From positions 1 to 64,000 of the forward strand of contig JAEZVF010000015.1 in assembly GCA_023443225.1 (NCBI GenBank): 64,000 bases of DNA, in the 5' to 3' direction. The notes beneath the pieces were generated by a model. That model saw only the letters and a program-made list of their open reading frames with translations. It ran no database searches and was not told the DNA's origin. This document shows, piece by piece, positions 16,793 through 27,676 of the stretch. A program made the position numbers and the translations under genes. The stretch's first letter is position 1, and each line of letters starts with the position of its first letter. The stretch is from Bacillota bacterium (GTDB lineage: Bacteria > Bacillota > Clostridia > Lachnospirales > Lachnospiraceae).

Positions 16793-18895
16793 ATGAAGAC
16801 AGTAAGAATGAAAATGACACTACTTTTTTGCGTATTAATAGTGTTAATATGTATGGGGTTAGCAACAGCATCTTTTGGTACATCTGCAACAGCATTATTG
16901 AACAAGTCAAAGAGTTCTATGGAGTCGCTTGCAGTCCAGGCGGGTAAGGCAGTAGAGGCTAAACTTTCTAGTAACATAAATGGGTTGGATTCTCTGTCTT
17001 ATTGTGAGACTTTTAGCCATATGGGTGACATAACTGGTTATGAGTCGAAGATAATAGATATCTTGAAGGCAGAAAAAACTAGAGGTGGATATCTACATAC
17101 GGCACTTGTTGATTCCAGTGGTAACGCTTTGTTTGATGATGGTAGTTATGATGATATGCAGGATCAGGACTATTTCAAAAAGGCATTTTCAGGTGAATTT
17201 GTAGTTACTGAACCGATTTTTTCTGATAATGGTGTATTAGTCATGGTATATGCTGTTCCTGTTAGAAGTAACAATTCAATTACTGGTGTATTAATAGGGA
17301 TTAGAGATGGCTTTGAACTAGGAGCTCTAGCTGGTGAAACAGCCAATGGTGAAACTGGATCTGCATTTATTATTAATGATTTAGGTAATACGTTAGCACA
17401 CTCAAATGAAGAAATGATGGAAACAGTAATAGAATCCGTTACTATTAAGATGAGTGAAATGGGTGGTGCATCAGCAGATGGTGTATCCTCTGCTACTCAA
17501 AATGTAGAGACTGAGGATAATTCCACTACGGTTGTAGAAGATACGGGTTCCAACAATTATTTAGGATATACAAACTTCAGCGAACTTCAGAAGAATATGA
17601 CCGATGGTAATACCGGTAATGGTGAATATAAATATAATGGTGTTCATAAGATATTGGGATATGCACCTATTGAAAATTATGGATGGTCGATAGGATTAGA
17701 AATTAACGAATCTGAAGCCTTATTGGGTATTAATGAATTGATAGTAAGATTTGTTCTTATTGCGTTACTGTTTTTAGCTTTAGCAATGTTAGTTGTATAT
17801 TTTGTTGCGAAGCAATTATCGAATCCAATCGTGTATTTAACTGACATCTGTTATCAAATGTCAATGGGAGATTATTCTGTTGAACCGATGGAAAAATATA
17901 AAACGCGAAAGGATGAGATGGGGCGACTTGCATTGGCATTCCATGCAATAGCAGAATCCGCCAAAGCACTATTACAAGAGAATTCGTATATATCAAAGCA
18001 AATAACAAATTCATCTCTGCAGTTGGATGATATGATAAACAAGTTTAAAACAATGATGGATGAGATTTCTTTGGCTGTTGAACAGATTGCCGATGGTAAT
18101 ATGGATCAGGCCGAAGGAACCCAAAATGGTGCACAGCAAGTTAACGATATGCAGGCATTAATTGAACAGGAACAGGAGAACATGCTTGGTCTACAAAATT
18201 CTTCTGATAAAGTAGAACGATTAAAAGAAGAAGGTTTTACCATCCTGAATGATTTAGTAATAAAGACGGAAGAAACCAATCAGTTAACAAAGGAAATTTA
18301 TCAGGTTATCAAGGACACAAATGAGGGTGCTTGTAAAATAGCTGATTTAAGCAATATGATTGGAAGTATAACAAATCAGACAAAACTTCTGGCTTTAAAT
18401 GCTTCCATTGAGGCTGCTAGAGCAGGTGAGAGCGGAAAAGGTTTTACTGTTGTTGCTACAGAAGTAAAGGCACTTGCTGAATCTACTGAAAAATTATCAA
18501 ATGAGATAGCGGAAGCTGTGACAGAACTAAATAGCAAATCCTTATCTTCCATAGAAAAAATGGATATAATATCAAACAGTGTAGTACAGCAGACACAAAG
18601 TGTTACAATGACACAATCTAAGTTTGTAGGAATTGCAGAAGCTATTGAAGAGACAAGAAATAATATACAGATTTTGATTGAATCTATTGATGAAATGGAT
18701 AGTAAGAAGAATGAAGTAGTGAGAATCATCATGGAATTATCTGCTACATCCGAAGAGAATGCATCCGGGACGGAAGAAGTGTCAGTATCGGTGCAGGAAC
18801 AATCAGCTTATCTGGAGCAGATTGCAGGCTTAAGCAGTACACTTGCAGATATGGCAGAGGAACTGGATGAATACATTAATAAATATAAATTTTAA
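16793..18895 (+). CDS. Methyl-accepting chemotaxis protein with dCache sensor
   Basis: 700 residues. TM1 at about 8-30, an extracellular double-Cache-type region to about 310 (HTALVDSSGNALFDDGSYDDMQDQDYFKKA, GVLIGIRDGFELG), TM2 near 315-338, HAMP, then the cytoplasmic coiled coil with the conserved hairpin tip LLALNASIEAARAGESGKGF. The protein senses an external small molecule and signals to CheA. No other chemotaxis gene is nearby, so it is an orphan receptor. Confidence 0.92.
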   Translation: MKTVRMKMTLLFCVLIVLICMGLATASFGTSATALLNKSKSSMESLAVQAGKAVEAKLSSNINGLDSLSYCETFSHMGDITGYESKIIDILKAEKTRGGYLHTALVDSSGNALFDDGSYDDMQDQDYFKKAFSGEFVVTEPIFSDNGVLVMVYAVPVRSNNSITGVLIGIRDGFELGALAGETANGETGSAFIINDLGNTLAHSNEEMMETVIESVTIKMSEMGGASADGVSSATQNVETEDNSTTVVEDTGSNNYLGYTNFSELQKNMTDGNTGNGEYKYNGVHKILGYAPIENYGWSIGLEINESEALLGINELIVRFVLIALLFLALAMLVVYFVAKQLSNPIVYLTDICYQMSMGDYSVEPMEKYKTRKDEMGRLALAFHAIAESAKALLQENSYISKQITNSSLQLDDMINKFKTMMDEISLAVEQIADGNMDQAEGTQNGAQQVNDMQALIEQEQENMLGLQNSSDKVERLKEEGFTILNDLVIKTEETNQLTKEIYQVIKDTNEGACKIADLSNMIGSITNQTKLLALNASIEAARAGESGKGFTVVATEVKALAESTEKLSNEIAEAVTELNSKSLSSIEKMDIISNSVVQQTQSVTMTQSKFVGIAEAIEETRNNIQILIESIDEMDSKKNEVVRIIMELSATSEENASGTEEVSVSVQEQSAYLEQIAGLSSTLADMAEELDEYINKYKF

Positions 18896-19029
18896 ATTTT
18901 GATAAATGAAAGATAATATGAATCAACAGCTAACAGTAATTTAATAAACTTATATTTATTGGGTATATATTTTGAAAATAGGAAAATAATAAAGATAGAA
19001 TAACATTAAATATAGAATGAAGGTGTAAT

Positions 19030-19287
19030 ATGGGAATTATTAGCTGGATTATTATAGGAGCCTTAGCCGGATGGTTGGGAAGTATTATTACTGGAAATAA
19101 TGCTAAAATGGGCGCTGGAAAAAACATTATTGTTGGTATCATTGGAGCATTTATCGGCGGATTTGTTATGAATTTTATTGGAGGCGTAGGAATAACAGGT
19201 TTTAATATTTGGAGTCTTTTTGTATCAATTATTGGATCTGTCATTTTGTTATTAATTGTAGGGGCTTTTAGTAAAAAAGATGTATAA
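19030..19287 (+). CDS. GlsB/YeaQ/YmgE family membrane protein
   Basis: 85 residues, three hydrophobic segments rich in Gly and Ile, opening with GIISWIIIGALAGWLGSIITG as in the transglycosylase-associated/stress family. Function not established. The start at 19030 follows GAAGGTG. Closed by a terminator. Confidence 0.9.
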   Translation: MGIISWIIIGALAGWLGSIITGNNAKMGAGKNIIVGIIGAFIGGFVMNFIGGVGITGFNIWSLFVSIIGSVILLLIVGAFSKKDV

Positions 19288-19329
19288 AACATGAAATGAA
19301 TTTTATGGTAAACAACTATATTACTTGAA

Positions 19330-19385
19330 AAAGAAAGCAGGTGATATTGCACTGTTATCAGTGCATATATCATCTGCTTTCTTTA
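19330..19385 (+). terminator. Long intrinsic terminator
   Basis: Arms AAAGAAAGCAGGTGATAT and ATATCATCTGCTTTCTTT (one G-U pair) with a second inner stem GCACTG/CAGTGC. Works for either strand. Confidence 0.8.
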
Positions 19386-19558
19386 ATAAATAAGTTGTTT
19401 TTATAGATAATTCTTATGTGTTAGCTATGTGCCACATCTGGTTATTTCTTGCAAATAAATTATGCATATGATATAAATAATACAGGGCAATCTCGGTATT
19501 TATGTGGATTGTGTTGAAACACATAGTGTAATGGATTTGTTAGCATGAAAGGACACTT

Positions 19559-21346
19559 ATGAAAAGACTGACAATTAGAAATTTAAAAATAAGAACTAAG
19601 TTTATGCTTATGTATGTTTTTTGTGTTTTGCTGCCATTGATTTTAACAGATGCTTATATTCTGTATTCTATGAATCGAAATTATCAAAAGGAACAAAGAA
19701 TTAATCTAGAATATGCAATAGAACGTATTGAATACAATTTGAAAGAAAACGTCAACAAATGCCTTTTGTTTGCTAACAGTATATATTCAGATCAAGCACT
19801 GAATGATTTTTTAAATAAGAAATTTGATAATCCTTTAGATTATTATGATGAATTTACGAAATTAACAAGGAGTAATGTTCTAAGTTTTACTAGTATCGGA
19901 CTCCTGTATAAAGCAGAGATATATGTGGACAATAATACAATCCTCAGTGGAGGAAAAATTATTAATATGGATCGGGTTAAAAATACGGATTGGTATAAAG
20001 AGTATATAGAAAGTAGTAAAAATACCATTTTGTATACCTATTATGATAAGTCAAAAAAGAATGTTCCTGGTGCCGGTTCCTGTAGAACTATTAGTATTAT
20101 ACAAGGGTTGGATAACTATGGAAAGGATAAGAATGCTAAGCTTCTCAAAGTTGATATTGATTATAATTTAATGTTGAGACATATATTAAATGAAAAAATA
20201 AGCGATCAAATCTATGTACGTAATGACGACTATGTCATATTCTCCAATCTGAAGAAGGATAGTAATATGGAAGAATTTCCGCCTGCAGATTCGATTGACG
20301 ATAAAATCAATACGATAACAAGTTCCATTAAGGTGGGAAATCAAGACTGGGAAATCATTATGATAGCATCAAGTGAATCCTTCTTGAACATAATATTTGA
20401 GAATAAAGGGATTCTTGTATTAATAATACTGAACTTTATAATCCCAACCATGGTAATCTACTTTGTTGGTAGATCAATAACAAACAGGCTTTCCACAGTA
20501 GCTACCTATATTGGTAAGGTTGAAAAGACGCAGTTTGAGATTATTGAATGTCAAGAAGGTGAAGATGAGATAGGTAAATTAATAAAGAGCTATAATCTCA
20601 TGGTGTTGAAAATAAAGGATCTTGTCGAGGTTGTATTTAAAGGTAAGACAGAGAAACAAGCGTTGGAGCTGTCGAAAAAGCAGGCGGAGTTGAAAGCTAT
20701 TCAGAGTCAGGTTAATCCGCATTTTCTATACAACACACTGGAAACCATCCGAATGAGAAGTTTAATAAAGCATGAAGAGGAAACAGCGGACATCATAGGG
20801 GAACTTGCTATACTGTTTCGTAAGAGCATGAGTTGGGGATCGGATTTTGTAACAATCGAAGAAGAAATGAGTTTTGTTGAAAAATATATTAATATACAAA
20901 AATATCGGTTTGGAGATAAAATTAAATATTCAAGGTATGTTATGGAAACATGTAAAGGTTACAGGATACCGAAGCTGGTCATCGCAAACTTTGTTGAGAA
21001 TGCCTGCATCCATGGTATTGAATCAAGTGTCGAGGATGGAATTATATCTGTAACAGTAACAAAAGATGATATGTATTTATACATAGAGGTATCAGACAAC
21101 GGGGAAGGTATTTCAAACGCAGAGCTGAATGATTTAAGGAGATTATTGGCTCATGCAGACAGTAAGCTATTGAATGAAACAAAAAGTACGGGTATATTAA
21201 ATAGTTTTTTGAGACTTCAGATGTATTGCGATGGTAAAGTACACTTTGAAATTGATAGTGAACCAAATAGTGGAACAGACATATCAATCCGTATACCTTT
21301 GGATTGTACAAATAGTGTAGTATATAATGTTTCCCCAAACGTTTAA
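19559..21346 (+). CDS. YesM-type sensor histidine kinase
   Basis: 595 residues. TM1 15-33, extracytoplasmic sensor to about 280, TM2 283-303, HAMP (VGRSITNRLSTVATYI), His_kinase domain with QVNPHFLYNTLETIRMRSLI (the His in NPHFLYN), and an ATP-binding domain (VENACIHGIE, VSDNGEGIS, GTDISIRIPL). It lies 13 bp before its response regulator. Such pairs sense extracellular oligosaccharides and control the adjacent ABC importer, here 23177-27596. Confidence 0.92.
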   Translation: MKRLTIRNLKIRTKFMLMYVFCVLLPLILTDAYILYSMNRNYQKEQRINLEYAIERIEYNLKENVNKCLLFANSIYSDQALNDFLNKKFDNPLDYYDEFTKLTRSNVLSFTSIGLLYKAEIYVDNNTILSGGKIINMDRVKNTDWYKEYIESSKNTILYTYYDKSKKNVPGAGSCRTISIIQGLDNYGKDKNAKLLKVDIDYNLMLRHILNEKISDQIYVRNDDYVIFSNLKKDSNMEEFPPADSIDDKINTITSSIKVGNQDWEIIMIASSESFLNIIFENKGILVLIILNFIIPTMVIYFVGRSITNRLSTVATYIGKVEKTQFEIIECQEGEDEIGKLIKSYNLMVLKIKDLVEVVFKGKTEKQALELSKKQAELKAIQSQVNPHFLYNTLETIRMRSLIKHEEETADIIGELAILFRKSMSWGSDFVTIEEEMSFVEKYINIQKYRFGDKIKYSRYVMETCKGYRIPKLVIANFVENACIHGIESSVEDGIISVTVTKDDMYLYIEVSDNGEGISNAELNDLRRLLAHADSKLLNETKSTGILNSFLRLQMYCDGKVHFEIDSEPNSGTDISIRIPLDCTNSVVYNVSPNV

Positions 21347-21359
21347 CAGGAGGTTTAGG

Positions 21360-22958
21360 ATGATTAAGATAATGATTGTGGATGATGAGCCGTTTATAAG
21401 ACAAGGTATAAAGATATTAATTAATTGGGAAAAACATGGCTTTGTTATAAGTGGAGAAGCTTCAAATGGAAAAGAAGCAGTAGAACTGATGGAAAACACA
21501 GATTTTGACTTAATCCTTACTGATATAAAAATGCCTCAAATGGACGGAATGGAACTGATTAGATATACCAAGGAAAATATATCAAAAGACATGCGATTTA
21601 TTATATTAAGCGGTTTTTACGAATTTGAATATGCGAAAAAGGCTATAAAGTACGGAGTATCCGATTATATACTAAAGCCAATCCAGAAGGAAGAGCTTAT
21701 CCGCACATTAGAAGGATGTAAAGAACAGTTTAGGCAGGAGAAAGAAAAACAAAAAAGATTGGAGCATTCTGAGAAAATTGTATTTGATCGCTATATGTTT
21801 CATATTATTTCTGGTAATCCATACAAGGAAAGTCTTGATTATGTAAATAAATATTTGGTTGATAATAGAGAGGTTCGGTTTATTAACATTGAGTATGACC
21901 TGTCAGATGAGAAATATAGTATATTGTCTGAAGTGGAGAAGATTAAGGCAATGGACTTGCTTTACGATTCCCTAAAGGATTGCCTGAAAGATGACTGGTA
22001 TCATGCATATAGAGAGACTGGCAGGTATGATAATGAATATACAGTTGGATTGATTTATGTAAAAAAGCTAGCTGAAACAGCAGGACTTAGTGAAAAGGAA
22101 TACATAAACGAATTGTATCAAAGGATAAACTTAAGTTTAGATTTTAAGGTGATTCTGTACATTGGTCAGAAAGTAGATAAGATGGAACAGATATCCGAAT
22201 CCTATAAATCTTCATTGATTGCGACTACCTTCGAACGGCTATCTAAGAGAAAAAGTATGTCCTATTATGAAGAAATCCAGGGTATGATTAATACTAATAA
22301 GTATCCCTTTGACAAGAAAATGATGGATGAGCTAATTCATGCTATTGAAAAAAATGATGATAAATCAATTCACAGGATGATAGAAAAAATATATATCCAC
22401 CTTAAGACATTAATGGCAGAGCCAAAGCTAATCGAGATTAACTTGAATTATCTTATTTATAACTTGGTGAATCTGGCCAATGATCTTGATCCTGATTCCG
22501 ATAAGGAAGAAGTATACAAAATGATTTGCGAAGATGATTATAAGAATATAGCGGTTAGAGGAAGTATAAAGCATTTCAGGAAGTTTGTCATAGAATTTTC
22601 CAACTATTTAAACCAATTAAGGCAGAATGCATTCGGAGGAGTACTTACAGAGATAAAGAAAGAAATAACTGAGAATTATAAGAGTAATCTCACATTAAAA
22701 TCTCTTAGTGAGAAATATTATATAAACAGTGCTTATTTGGGACAGATATTTAAGAAAAAGTATGGAAGTTCCTTTAAGGACTATCTTAATAGTTATCGTG
22801 TTGACAGGGCGGCAGAGTTATTAATTCGAACCGACGAAAAGATTTATTTAATATCATCCGCTGTTGGATTCAACAATACGGACTATTTTATCAGTAAGTT
22901 TGTACAAATAAAAGGTATAACCCCCCTACAATATCGTAAACAATTTGTAGGTCGGTGA
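21360..22958 (+). CDS. AraC-type response regulator (YesN-like)
   Basis: 532 residues from ATG 21360, placed after AACAGGAGG. REC domain with DDEPFIRQG and phospho-acceptor in LILTDIKMPQMDG, central variable region, C-terminal AraC DNA-binding domain (LSEKYYINSAYLGQIFKKKYG, VGFNNTDYFISKFVQIKGITP). Partner of the preceding kinase; activates the sugar transporter that follows. Confidence 0.93.
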   Translation: MIKIMIVDDEPFIRQGIKILINWEKHGFVISGEASNGKEAVELMENTDFDLILTDIKMPQMDGMELIRYTKENISKDMRFIILSGFYEFEYAKKAIKYGVSDYILKPIQKEELIRTLEGCKEQFRQEKEKQKRLEHSEKIVFDRYMFHIISGNPYKESLDYVNKYLVDNREVRFINIEYDLSDEKYSILSEVEKIKAMDLLYDSLKDCLKDDWYHAYRETGRYDNEYTVGLIYVKKLAETAGLSEKEYINELYQRINLSLDFKVILYIGQKVDKMEQISESYKSSLIATTFERLSKRKSMSYYEEIQGMINTNKYPFDKKMMDELIHAIEKNDDKSIHRMIEKIYIHLKTLMAEPKLIEINLNYLIYNLVNLANDLDPDSDKEEVYKMICEDDYKNIAVRGSIKHFRKFVIEFSNYLNQLRQNAFGGVLTEIKKEITENYKSNLTLKSLSEKYYINSAYLGQIFKKKYGSSFKDYLNSYRVDRAAELLIRTDEKIYLISSAVGFNNTDYFISKFVQIKGITPLQYRKQFVGR

Positions 22959-23176
22959 ATCTGGACAAAGCGGGTATTGGATAAAGAGTATTGAGATTGG
23001 GTAACTAGGTCTCCCTAATTGTATAATTTTTCAAAAGTATATAATTATTTGTATTTAAGCTATACTTTCTATGTTGTTATAATTGTGCATAATTGATAAA
23101 ATACAGTTAGCCAACATGATGATATTGTGCAAAAATACAATTGTCAAGACGGCAAAAATTATAGGGAGGATATAAA

Positions 23177-24907
23177 ATGAAAAAAATCAGAACAATACTT
23201 ACTGTAATTTTGGTAATCACTATGCTTGGAAGCCTTATGGCCGGATGTAAGAAAGCCGATAAAAAGGTATCCACCACAGGTGAGAAAACAGAGGAAACAG
23301 TAGAAAAAACTGAAAGTACGGAAAGTACTGAGCCAAAAGAGATTAAAATGTTTACAATGTTTAATGCAGTACCCGGCACAGAAGTTCCGGATGATAACCG
23401 AGTTCTAAATGTTATTAAAGACAAAATTGGTGCATGGGCTAAAGTAACCTGGCTTACAGGTCAGACTGCTGACGAGAGAATTGGTGTCATGATTGCCAGT
23501 GGAGAATATCCTGACTTAATAACAGCTGCTACAGGTACACCTGCTATGATTGAAGCAGGCGCTTTGGTTGCAATTGATGAGTATTGGGATGCGTATCCGA
23601 ACATAAAGAACTATCTCTCCGAGGCAGAATGGAATAAAGTTAAACATGAAGATGGACATATCTATCTGATTCCTCAATTTGGTATCATCCAAGGAAAAGA
23701 CATGGCTACATATCATTGGGATGAAGCTTTCTGGATTCAGAAAGATGTTTTGATTTGGGATAACTTCCCTAAAATAAGAACAATGGATCAATATTTTGAT
23801 TTAATTGCTAGATATAAAGAAGCACATCCAACAACACCAGATGGACAGGAAACAGTTGGTTTCACCATGAGTTCTGAAGATTGGAGATACTTCGGTATTG
23901 AGAATCCTCCATATTTCTTAATGGGATATCCGAATGATGGTGCTTGTATCGTTGATCCAGCAACAGAAACTGCAATTGACTATAACACATTACCTGAAGC
24001 AAAAGCATACTACAAGAAGATGAATGATGTTTGGAATCAGGGATTAGTACATCCAGAGACCTATACCATGTCCTATGATCAATATATTGCACTTCTATCA
24101 TCTGGTAGAGTATTAGGAACATTAGATCAATTCTGGAACTTTAACACAGCGAATGAAGCATTAATCACAGCAGGTAAACCTGAAGATTCTTATGTTCCAC
24201 TGCCTATTACATTCTCTGAGGATATTAAGGATAGATGGCACAGCCCATCTGCTCTTGATGTATCCAATGGATTGTCAGTTACAACCGCTTGTAAAGACAT
24301 CCCAGGTGCATTACAGTTTATAAACGATCTTCTTTCACCTGAAATGCAGACATTAATTTATTGGGGTGAAGCAGACAAAGATTACAAAATTGGCGATGAT
24401 GGTGTATTCTATAGAACCGATGCACAGATTACGAATTATGACAATCAAGACTGGGTAACAGATAATTTAGTTAACAAAGCATATGCTTACTTCCCACATT
24501 ATGAAGGTTTATTAGCAGATGGGAAAAACGCTCAAGATCCTAAGAATCAACCGGATGAATTCTTTAATACCTTATATGATGTTGAAAAAGAACTTTTAAG
24601 CGGATATGGTTATAAGACATTCCTTGATTTCTTAAGTACAGACGTAGAAAATGATCCTTGGTATCCAATGTGGTCATATAAAAATACTTGGACAAACGAT
24701 ACTCCTGAAGGTTTAGCAAATACTAAGATGACTGATTTAAAACATGAATGGTTACCTAAATTAATGATGTTACCTGCAGATCAGTTCGATGCTGTCTGGG
24801 ATGAATACATGGCTGTATATAAAGAAGAAGTAGATATTGATGCTTATCTGGATTCATTAACAGAAGAGATACAGAGAAGAGCAGCAGTAGCTCGTGGTGA
24901 AAAATAG
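23177..24907 (+). CDS. Sugar ABC transporter substrate-binding lipoprotein (LipO/LplA-like)
   Basis: 576 residues. Signal with lipobox LMAGC (Cys24), then an acidic/Thr-rich linker and the large periplasmic-binding domain of the family-1 type with long length typical of LplA/YtcQ. Good AGGAGG site. It is separated from the permease genes by a partial terminator, which usually sets the binding protein to higher dosage. Ligand probably an oligosaccharide; no glycoside hydrolase is in the window to name it. Confidence 0.9.
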   Translation: MKKIRTILTVILVITMLGSLMAGCKKADKKVSTTGEKTEETVEKTESTESTEPKEIKMFTMFNAVPGTEVPDDNRVLNVIKDKIGAWAKVTWLTGQTADERIGVMIASGEYPDLITAATGTPAMIEAGALVAIDEYWDAYPNIKNYLSEAEWNKVKHEDGHIYLIPQFGIIQGKDMATYHWDEAFWIQKDVLIWDNFPKIRTMDQYFDLIARYKEAHPTTPDGQETVGFTMSSEDWRYFGIENPPYFLMGYPNDGACIVDPATETAIDYNTLPEAKAYYKKMNDVWNQGLVHPETYTMSYDQYIALLSSGRVLGTLDQFWNFNTANEALITAGKPEDSYVPLPITFSEDIKDRWHSPSALDVSNGLSVTTACKDIPGALQFINDLLSPEMQTLIYWGEADKDYKIGDDGVFYRTDAQITNYDNQDWVTDNLVNKAYAYFPHYEGLLADGKNAQDPKNQPDEFFNTLYDVEKELLSGYGYKTFLDFLSTDVENDPWYPMWSYKNTWTNDTPEGLANTKMTDLKHEWLPKLMMLPADQFDAVWDEYMAVYKEEVDIDAYLDSLTEEIQRRAAVARGEK

Positions 24908-24959
24908 TTAAATTTAGTAAATTTAGTTTCTTCTATGGGATTATCCCATAGTAAATACG

Positions 24960-24990
24960 GGGTGTCTTAATGAAGTGATTTAAGACACCC
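24960..24990 (+). terminator. Intercistronic hairpin after the binding-protein gene
   Basis: GGGTGTCTTAA / TTAAGACACCC, 9-nt loop, followed by TATAATTT. A smaller hairpin CTATGGGA/TCCCATAG precedes it. Likely partial termination or 3'-end protection. Confidence 0.75.
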
Positions 24991-25060
24991 TATAATTTGG
25001 AAAAATTAAGAAAGATTCATGGTTCTTTTAGCATAAAGGTATAAGATTGGAGGCACTCCC

Positions 25061-26689
25061 ATGAAAAAGCGCAAACCCTATTATATTATTATGGCTGTGT
25101 TATGTTTTGCATCTATAATTAGTATATTTCTTCCTTACATAAAGCTTCCTGAAAGAGAACCCTTGGAGAACGGTAGTGTCTTAGATTTAGAAGAAGCACT
25201 ACTGGGCAGCAATGTAATAAATCAGATAGCAACCCGGGAGGGAATGACAAAGGCTACTATTAGTAAAATTGCTAAAAACGTTATCAAGGATAAAGAATAT
25301 GAAGTTATTGTAAAAGATTTAGCAAAAGAGGAATATTATATTGTAGATGTAGTATCTTCTGAAATTGATAAAAAAGTAGCTGAGTTAGGGGAAATAGATT
25401 TATATAACGAGACGGAATTTTCTTTCTTTGGCATAATTAAACTATCCGCCTCCATAATTAATCATTTGGAACAGGATATTATTGATTCCATTTTAGTTAT
25501 TTTTTGTACTATTGTTACAGTAATATTGACCTTTATTTCAGGAATATATATGTTGATCACGAAAGGGTCAAAGCAATACCGATTTGTGAGCAGGTTATCA
25601 GTAATTACCGTTTTGCTGTCAATTCTTGGTTTGATTAGTTCAAACGCCATCAGTATTAATGCATTGCAAGTAGAGAAGTTCTATACGAATAACTGGGGAC
25701 CTAGCTTTTTTATAATTATTATAGTTAACTTGGCCGTATGGATATTAGCGATGATTGCTTCTTATCATGAAAAGGCAGAAGGATTTGTTACTTGGAAGAT
25801 CATAAAAAGACAGAAACAGTTAATTCTTTTATCGATACCATTTATCATTTATGCCTTGATTTTCAACTATGGTCCGTTGTTAGGATGGACGATGGCGTTT
25901 CAGAAGTTTAAACCTGCTGCTGAAGAACAGATATGGGTAGCCTGGGATAAATTCATATTCTTGTTTACAAATGCAGATTTTATGAAAGTATTTCGTAATA
26001 CGATTGCAATGAGTTTTATTAATCTTATGCTAAGTACTGTGTTTGCAATAGGATTCGCATTGTTGCTTAATGAAGTAATTAATATTAAGGGAAAGAAATT
26101 AGTGCAGACTGTATCCTATCTTCCTCACTTTTTGTCTTGGATTATAGTTGCAGGTATTGTACGTGATATATTATCCATGGAGACTGGAATTATCAGCGAA
26201 CTGTTAGTGAAGTTCAATATAATAGATGCACCCATTAATTTCTTTGCTGCTCCAAAGTTTTTCTGGTGGATTATCGGATTTGCAGTTGTGTGGAAGGAGA
26301 CTGGATGGAACAGTATCATCTACCTATCGTCTATAACAGCCATTAGTCCTGATTTATATGAGGCTGCAGCAATCGATGGTGCAGGCAGAATGAAAAAGAT
26401 GCTACATATAACCCTTCCAAGTCTTAAACCGACTATTTTTGTACTATTAATTATTAATTTAGGAATGTTAATGAATTCCGGATATGAAGCACAATTATTA
26501 TTAAAGACTGACTTGAACAAAATAACGTCACAGGTAATTGATACTTATGTGCTGGAATATTCATTTGGTGCAGGCGTCGACTTCTCCCTTGGTACTGCTG
26601 CAGGTATCTTTAAGAGTGTAATAAGCATTTTATTTGTATGCATCGCTAACCGTGCTTCCAAAGCAGCTGGACAAGAAGGACTTTTTTAA
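25061..26689 (+). CDS. Sugar ABC transporter permease, LplB type, with long N-terminal extension
   Basis: 542 residues, against about 300 for the family. The C-terminal 290 residues are a standard LplB permease (LLGWTMAFQKFKP, and EAA loop YEAAAIDGAGRMKKMLHITLP). The first 245 residues add a TM helix at 8-25, an extracellular part of about 110 residues and three further helices. The extension is not a known fused domain. It precedes the second permease by 13 bp. Confidence 0.88.
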   Translation: MKKRKPYYIIMAVLCFASIISIFLPYIKLPEREPLENGSVLDLEEALLGSNVINQIATREGMTKATISKIAKNVIKDKEYEVIVKDLAKEEYYIVDVVSSEIDKKVAELGEIDLYNETEFSFFGIIKLSASIINHLEQDIIDSILVIFCTIVTVILTFISGIYMLITKGSKQYRFVSRLSVITVLLSILGLISSNAISINALQVEKFYTNNWGPSFFIIIIVNLAVWILAMIASYHEKAEGFVTWKIIKRQKQLILLSIPFIIYALIFNYGPLLGWTMAFQKFKPAAEEQIWVAWDKFIFLFTNADFMKVFRNTIAMSFINLMLSTVFAIGFALLLNEVINIKGKKLVQTVSYLPHFLSWIIVAGIVRDILSMETGIISELLVKFNIIDAPINFFAAPKFFWWIIGFAVVWKETGWNSIIYLSSITAISPDLYEAAAIDGAGRMKKMLHITLPSLKPTIFVLLIINLGMLMNSGYEAQLLLKTDLNKITSQVIDTYVLEYSFGAGVDFSLGTAAGIFKSVISILFVCIANRASKAAGQEGLF

Positions 26690-26702
26690 GGGAGGGATTA
26701 AG

Positions 26703-27596
26703 ATGAAAAAAAGTAGAAAGAAAAAAAGTATAGCTGATAAGACTTTTATAACAATAAATACAATAATATTAACCTTATTCTGTTTAATAACCTTATATCC
26801 CATTTTAAATACTTTGGCTGTTTCTCTGAATGAAGGAATGGATTCACTCAAAGGGGGGATATATCTATTACCGAGAAAATTTACACTGGAGAATTTTTAT
26901 AAGGTGTTTCATAAAGACAATTTAATGACTGCCGTAAAAATATCAACATTGAGAACAGTAATATCAACATTTCTACATATGTTTACAACAGCTATGTTGG
27001 CCTATGTTTTATCCAGAAAAGAATACATTTTCAACAGCCAAGTAACCTTGTTTTTTGTACTTACGATGTATGTCAGTGGTGGTATGGTACCGACATTGCT
27101 ATTATATAAGAGTTTGGGGTTGACGGGAAAATTCTGGGTATACGTTGTACCTGGTATGATAAGTGCCTTTAATATGATTGTTATTCGTACCTATATGAAA
27201 GGGTTGCCAGATAGTTTGGTAGAATCTGCTGAGGTGGACGGAGCAGGACATATTAGGATATTTTTCCGTATTATATTACCACTATGTAAGCCAGTCTTGG
27301 CTACCGTAGCCCTATTCATAGCTGTAGGACAGTGGAATTCATGGCTTGACAATATGTTATATAACCCGGATAAGCCAACTCTTACAACTCTTCAGTATGA
27401 GTTGCAGAAACTTCTGTCATCAGTATCCATGCAAACGGGTAGTGCAAGTATGATGAAGAATGCCGCAGATCAGGTTACTCCTGTATCGATACGTTCTGCA
27501 ACTGCAATATTTACCGCAATGCCAATTGTATGCCTTTATCCTTTCCTACAAAGATATTTTGTCACCGGTTTGACAATTGGTGGAGTAAAGGAATAA
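26703..27596 (+). CDS. Sugar ABC transporter permease, YtcP type
   Basis: 297 residues from ATG 26703 after GGGAGGG. Six TM helices and the EAA loop VESAEVDGAGHIRIFFRIILP. Forms the heterodimeric pore with the preceding permease. No ATPase is encoded here; this class uses a shared MsmX-like ATPase from elsewhere (established for related Bacillus systems). Confidence 0.92.
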   Translation: MKKSRKKKSIADKTFITINTIILTLFCLITLYPILNTLAVSLNEGMDSLKGGIYLLPRKFTLENFYKVFHKDNLMTAVKISTLRTVISTFLHMFTTAMLAYVLSRKEYIFNSQVTLFFVLTMYVSGGMVPTLLLYKSLGLTGKFWVYVVPGMISAFNMIVIRTYMKGLPDSLVESAEVDGAGHIRIFFRIILPLCKPVLATVALFIAVGQWNSWLDNMLYNPDKPTLTTLQYELQKLLSSVSMQTGSASMMKNAADQVTPVSIRSATAIFTAMPIVCLYPFLQRYFVTGLTIGGVKE

Positions 27597-27676
27597 TGAT
27601 AGGTAAATAGCAAGCAATACACTCAGTAGTAATCACAGGTAACCCTGCATTTATGATCTACATATGGTTTTTAAAG

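Noticed and set aside
23177..27596. Missing ATPase taken as a defect of the sugar transporter
   Set aside because: LplB/YtcP-type importers commonly rely on a shared ATPase encoded elsewhere, so absence is normal.
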